Position numbers and translations under genes: made by a program
Assembly (NCBI RefSeq): GCF_014203545.1
Contig: NZ_JACHJG010000004.1
Location: 62,001-126,000 of the forward strand
Reading direction: 5' to 3'
Origin: Streptomyces netropsis
GTDB taxonomy: Bacteria > Actinomycetota > Actinomycetes > Streptomycetales > Streptomycetaceae
Length of the DNA: 64,000 nt
Shown here: positions 60,510 to 64,000 of the stretch, in pieces
Numbering within the stretch: the stretch's first letter is position 1
How the letters are laid out: each line of letters opens with the position of its first letter
Notes under the pieces: generated by a model
Database searches by the model: none
What the model was told of the DNA's origin: nothing
The model's input: only the letters and a program-made list of their open reading frames with translations

Positions 60510-63500
60510 TTACGCGATACCCCCCTTGTCCTTGACCAAGCCGAGTTGGTCGAATGCCCCGCCGAGAAGAACGTCGAGAGCGGACATGCCGTCGGCGGGC
60601 GCGATCGAGCCCGCTCCTGCCCTGCCCATGCGCTCTTGGTGCTCGGGGGTGGCGACGACGCCGACACTACCCCAGTAGCCCCAGTTCATGATCTTGGCAG
60701 GGATCGACGCGGTCCCGGCCAGGCTGTGGGCGTAGGAGTCCGCGAACACCGAGCCCGCAACGTAGTTGCTCTGTCCGGGCGCCTTCATGAACGAGTTCAT
60801 CGAGGAGAAGAACAGCATGAAGTCCAGAGGCTCACCCCCGAACACCTGCGCCATCCGCACGCTGACGTCGATCTTGGCCGTGACGGCCGCGCGGAAGCGT
60901 TCCTCGTCCATCCGCTCGATGCTCTGGTCCAGGAGGACGATCGCGGAGTGGACCACACCGTGGACAACCGCGTGGTTCCGCTTGATGTGCTCGTAGGCGC
61001 GCTGCAGCGACTGCCGATCGGCCGCGTCGGCCCGCACGTAGCTGGGCATGGGGCCCAACTCCCCCAGCCTGTTCAGCTTTCCCCGGATCGAGGCGTCCTC
61101 CTCCCGCCTGCCGATCCAGACGACGTGGGCGCCGTAGGTGCGGATCAGGTGTTCCGTCCACGCCTCGCCGATACCACCGGCACCGCCGATCACGACGTAG
61201 GTGCCTCCTTGGCGGTACACCGGACGCCCCGTGGACTCCTGGGGCGTGCTCTGCATCGGGACGAGTGTCTGCAGGTACCAACGCTTCCGGCGGTGCGCCC
61301 AGATGCTGCCGCGCTCGACCTGGGGCAGAGCCGTGATCTCCGCCAGCGGCAGGTCGTTCCCGTCCTCGAGGTCGACCAGGCGGACGTTCCAGCCGGGGTA
61401 CTCCTTGGCCACGGAACCCATCAGGCCGTGCACACCGGAGTGGGTCGGGTCCACGTGGTCGCCCCGCCGCGCCCGCTGGCTGCGTTCCGTCAGGACGGTC
61501 ACCTCGAGCGGGCGCTTGCCGTACCCCGAGCGCAGCAACGCCTTCAGCGTACGGAAGCACGCGTAGAGGCCGCCTTCCTGCGCCTCGACCAGTGCGTCGT
61601 CGACTCCTCCCGCGGCCTCGGCCGGGGCCGGGGCCGGGGCCCAGATGATGTGGTCGATCGGGCCGTCCTGTGCCAGGAGCCGTTCCGCAAGCGTCTCCAC
61701 GGTGTCGGCCTCGCCGACCGGGAACCGCTCGGCGCCGGGAAGACCGGCGCGGATCCGCTCCCACTGCCCGTGCCCGCCGATCACGACGACCCGGCCGGCC
61801 GGGAGGGTCGTGGTCACCGGTTCGGGCCTGGGAACCGCGTCCCAGACGGGCTTCAGCAGGACGTTCGTGCCCCCCGAGGTCGTGCCCGAGGTCGCGTCCG
61901 AGGCCGTGTCCGAAGTCGTGTCCTCGGCCACGGGCTTCACCGCAGGAGCGGCAGCGGGGGCCTCGGCAGGCAGGCCGAGCCAGTAGCGCTCACGCGCGAA
62001 GGGGTAGGCGGGCAGCGGTACGCGGCGAGGGTTGCCCTGCGGGTAGAGGAGGGTCCAGTCGACCGAAGTGCCCCGGACCCAGCGGTCGGCGAGTTCCTCG
62101 CCCTCCGCAGTGGTCAGGACACCGCCTGCGGGGACGATCGGCTGCTTCCCCGCGGCGGCCGCGTCCTTGCCCCGGCGGGACTTGACCCGTCCGGTGAACA
62201 GGCCGTCCGCCGGGCCACCGTCGAGGTACCGCGTCACCTTCTCCATGAACTCCCCGCGCGTCGCGGCGACGAAGGCCAGCCGCCACGTCATCGGTTCACG
62301 CCCTGTCTGGAGTGAGTACGCCAGGTTCCGCAGGTGCGCGGACGGGTGCGCTTCGACGTGGTCCTTGATCCGCTCGGCGACGGTCCTGAGCTGTTCCTCG
62401 CCCTTCGCCGACAGGACGAAGACCGAGGTCCCGGCGGTCGCCACCGGCTCGGTGTCCTCGTCACCGCTGTCGTACTCCTCCAGCACGAGGTGGGCGTTCG
62501 TGCCGCTGAAGCCGAAGGAACTCACGGCCGCGCGACGGGTCTCACCAGGACCCACCTTCCACGGCGCCAACTCGGTGTTGACGTAGAACGGCGAGTTGTC
62601 GAAGTCGAAGTGCTCGTTGGGGGTGTCGAAGTGCAGCGTCGGGACGAGTTGCTTGTTCTTCATGCAGAGCAGCGTCTTCTGGACGGCGGCCACGCCCGCG
62701 GCCGCCGACGTGTGCCCCACGTTGCTCTTGACCGAACCGATGGCGCAGTAGCCGACCTTGTCGGTCCTCTCCCGGTACACCGAGGCCAGGGCCTCCAGTT
62801 CGATGGGGTCGCCGAGCTTGGTGCCCGTTCCGTGCATCTCGACGTAGCTGATGCCGCCGGGGTCCACGCCGTACCGCTCGTACACGTCGGCCTGGAGTTC
62901 CCGCTGGCTGGCGGCGTTCGGCGCGGTGATGCCGTTGGTCCGCCCGTCCTGGTTGATGCCGGAGCCCTTGATGATGCCGTGGATGGTGTCCCCGTCGCGC
63001 TCGGCGTCCGCGAGCCGCTTGAGGACGAGCGCGCCCACGCCCTCGCCCGGCACGAACCCGTCGGCGGCGTTGTCGAAGGTCTTGCACTTGCCGTCCGGCG
63101 CCAACATCCCCGCACCGCACATGCTGATGTAGGACTCCGCGGTCAGGTAGAGGGTGACTCCGCCCACCAGCGCCATGTCGATCTCGCCGGCGCGCAGTGC
63201 CTGGGTCGCGAGGTGGGTACCGACGAGCGAGGACGAGCAGGCCGTGTCGAGGGCGATCGCCGGGCCCTTGAGGTTGAGGATGTAGGCGATGCGCGCGGCC
63301 GAGATGGCGTTGCTGTTGCTGGTGGCCGAACTCGCGTCGCCGCCCTGCTCCCGCATGAGCGCGCCGTACTCGTTGCTCATGATCCCCAGGTAGACGCCGC
63401 ACTTCTGCCCGCTCAGCGCCTGGACGTCGTACCCCGCGTCCTCGAACGCGTGGTACGCCTCCTGCAGGAAGAGGCGCTGCTGCGGGTCCATCGCCTCGGC

Positions 63501-64000
63501 CTCCGCCGGCGGGATGCCGAAGAACAGCGGGTCGAAGACGTCGACGTCGTCGAGCAGCCCCATCCACTTGCAGTAGACCTTGCCGGGCTGGTTCGGCCGC
63601 GGGTCGTAGTACTGGGCGACGTCCCACCGGGATTCCGGGATCTCCCGAACGCAGTCGCGCCCGTTCGCCAGGTTGTCCCAGTAGTCGTCCAGGTTGTCGG
63701 CGAGCGGGTACTTGCCCGCCATGCCCACGACGGCGATCGCGTCAGCAGGGGCGGCGGAGCGGGTCCGCGCCGCCGCCGGGGCCACCACGGGTTCCGGCTC
63801 CACCACCAACTCGCGCACGGGGGCCTGAGCGGGCACGGGGGCCGGCTCACGCACGGGGGCCTGAGCGGGGGCGGGAGCCTGAACGGGCACCGGAGCCTGA
63901 ACGGGCACGGGGGCCTGAGCGGGGGCGGCGACAGGGGTCGTCAGCCCGCGGGGCTGCCCGGGGGCACCCGTCTTTCCGGCCTCCGCGACGACGCGGGCGG
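60510..64000 (-). CDS. Trans-AT polyketide synthase, KS-KR end (N-terminal part beyond the window)
   Basis: C-terminal part of a modular PKS; the frame is open through the right edge. After a Pro/Ala/Gln/Val linker (63790-64000) comes a complete KS (AIAVVGMAGKYPLADNLDDY, Cys in DTACSSSLVGTHL, His in VEMHGTGTKLGDP and SNVGHTSAAAG). A linker with no AT and then a KR follow: an N-terminal structural half and the catalytic half with VVIGGAGGIGEAW, the Ser in LFFSSMNSF and the Tyr in QSNYVAGSVFADSYA. There is no ACP at the end, so its module is completed by cMT-ACP at the start of the next protein. An in-frame GTG at 63908 lies inside the linker and is unlikely to be the true start. Confidence 0.92.
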   Translation of the reverse strand, partial: ARVVAEAGKTGAPGQPRGLTTPVAAPAQAPVPVQAPVPVQAPAPAQAPVREPAPVPAQAPVRELVVEPEPVVAPAAARTRSAAPADAIAVVGMAGKYPLADNLDDYWDNLANGRDCVREIPESRWDVAQYYDPRPNQPGKVYCKWMGLLDDVDVFDPLFFGIPPAEAEAMDPQQRLFLQEAYHAFEDAGYDVQALSGQKCGVYLGIMSNEYGALMREQGGDASSATSNSNAISAARIAYILNLKGPAIALDTACSSSLVGTHLATQALRAGEIDMALVGGVTLYLTAESYISMCGAGMLAPDGKCKTFDNAADGFVPGEGVGALVLKRLADAERDGDTIHGIIKGSGINQDGRTNGITAPNAASQRELQADVYERYGVDPGGISYVEMHGTGTKLGDPIELEALASVYRERTDKVGYCAIGSVKSNVGHTSAAAGVAAVQKTLLCMKNKQLVPTLHFDTPNEHFDFDNSPFYVNTELAPWKVGPGETRRAAVSSFGFSGTNAHLVLEEYDSGDEDTEPVATAGTSVFVLSAKGEEQLRTVAERIKDHVEAHPSAHLRNLAYSLQTGREPMTWRLAFVAATRGEFMEKVTRYLDGGPADGLFTGRVKSRRGKDAAAAGKQPIVPAGGVLTTAEGEELADRWVRGTSVDWTLLYPQGNPRRVPLPAYPFARERYWLGLPAEAPAAAPAVKPVAEDTTSDTASDATSGTTSGGTNVLLKPVWDAVPRPEPVTTTLPAGRVVVIGGHGQWERIRAGLPGAERFPVGEADTVETLAERLLAQDGPIDHIIWAPAPAPAEAAGGVDDALVEAQEGGLYACFRTLKALLRSGYGKRPLEVTVLTERSQRARRGDHVDPTHSGVHGLMGSVAKEYPGWNVRLVDLEDGNDLPLAEITALPQVERGSIWAHRRKRWYLQTLVPMQSTPQESTGRPVYRQGGTYVVIGGAGGIGEAWTEHLIRTYGAHVVWIGRREEDASIRGKLNRLGELGPMPSYVRADAADRQSLQRAYEHIKRNHAVVHGVVHSAIVLLDQSIERMDEERFRAAVTAKIDVSVRMAQVFGGEPLDFMLFFSSMNSFMKAPGQSNYVAGSVFADSYAHSLAGTASIPAKIMNWGYWGSVGVVATPEHQERMGRAGAGSIAPADGMSALDVLLGGAFDQLGLVKDKGGIA

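Noticed and set aside
55635..62315. A 2,226-codon open frame on the + strand
   Set aside because: It lies opposite the PKS genes in a frame kept open by GC-rich codon bias; its product is Gly/Arg/Val-rich with no domain, and the minus strand has clear KS, DH, KR and cMT motifs.
63780..63960. Repeats near the right edge considered as a CRISPR-like array
   Set aside because: Units are contiguous, irregular and in frame with the PKS linker; no spacers and no cas genes.

Overview
The window is high-GC actinobacterial DNA and almost certainly Streptomyces. Supporting signs are the strong third-position G/C bias, frequent GTG starts, GGAGG-type ribosome sites, a chitinase promoter with the streptomycete 12-bp direct-repeat arrangement, and long GC-rich hairpin terminators. 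No tRNA, rRNA or CRISPR array was recognised.

Region 1 (1-12.3 kb) is ordinary chromosome: a polyprenol-phosphate mannosyltransferase (cut by the left edge) coupled to apolipoprotein N-acyltransferase, an amidohydrolase, an Lrp/AsnC regulator, a threonine synthase-like enzyme, an acyl-CoA dehydrogenase, a secreted GH18 chitinase, a DhaL-DhaM fusion and a PIG-L deacetylase.

Region 2 (12.5-23.4 kb) looks like a metal-handling neighbourhood. A siderophore/cobalamin-type ABC importer converges, across a perfect 58-bp palindrome, on a two-gene operon of an isocyanide (isonitrile) synthase and a cytochrome P450. Next to them are a small Met/His-tailed membrane protein, a copper P-type ATPase and a PCu(A)C-like protein, all translationally coupled, then an ECF sigma factor/zinc-finger anti-sigma pair and a Met/His-rich membrane protein. 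I read this as a candidate isonitrile metallophore (possibly copper) system; that is inference.

Region 3 (23.7-27.1 kb) holds a small holin-like protein and a GAF-domain regulator driving an aldehyde dehydrogenase gene.

Region 4 (27.0-36.6 kb) is an accessory island. Its cargo is a Ski2-like helicase facing a coupled pair, a small membrane protein and a STAND-type P-loop/TPR protein (a candidate defence module), plus an IS5 transposase remnant, a possible PIN-toxin remnant and a lipoprotein metallopeptidase. The last ~50 bp of the aldehyde dehydrogenase gene recurs at 35.0 kb (diverged) and 36.5 kb (nearly identical), as if elements had inserted repeatedly at that gene's 3' end. No integrase is visible. 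A MerR regulator fused to HEAT repeats and its HEAT partner follow (36.7-38.5 kb).

Region 5 (38.7-64.0 kb, open at the right edge) is the end of a trans-AT polyketide synthase cluster. From right to left: a PKS ending KS-KR; a 3,059-residue PKS with cMT-ACP, KS-DH-KR-ACP and KS0-CP-TE; a free malonyl-transferase with an extra C-terminal domain; a complete HMG-CoA-synthase beta-branching cassette (HCS, ECH1, ECH2, donor ACP, decarboxylating KS); an acyl-hydrolase-like AT; and a P450. A macrolide-type glycosyltransferase, a sugar epimerase/reductase and two methyltransferases complete the visible tailoring set. The product should be a beta-branched, glycosylated polyketide released by the TE; I do not recognise it. 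The acceptor ACPs for beta-branching, the loading module and most sugar genes must lie outside the window.
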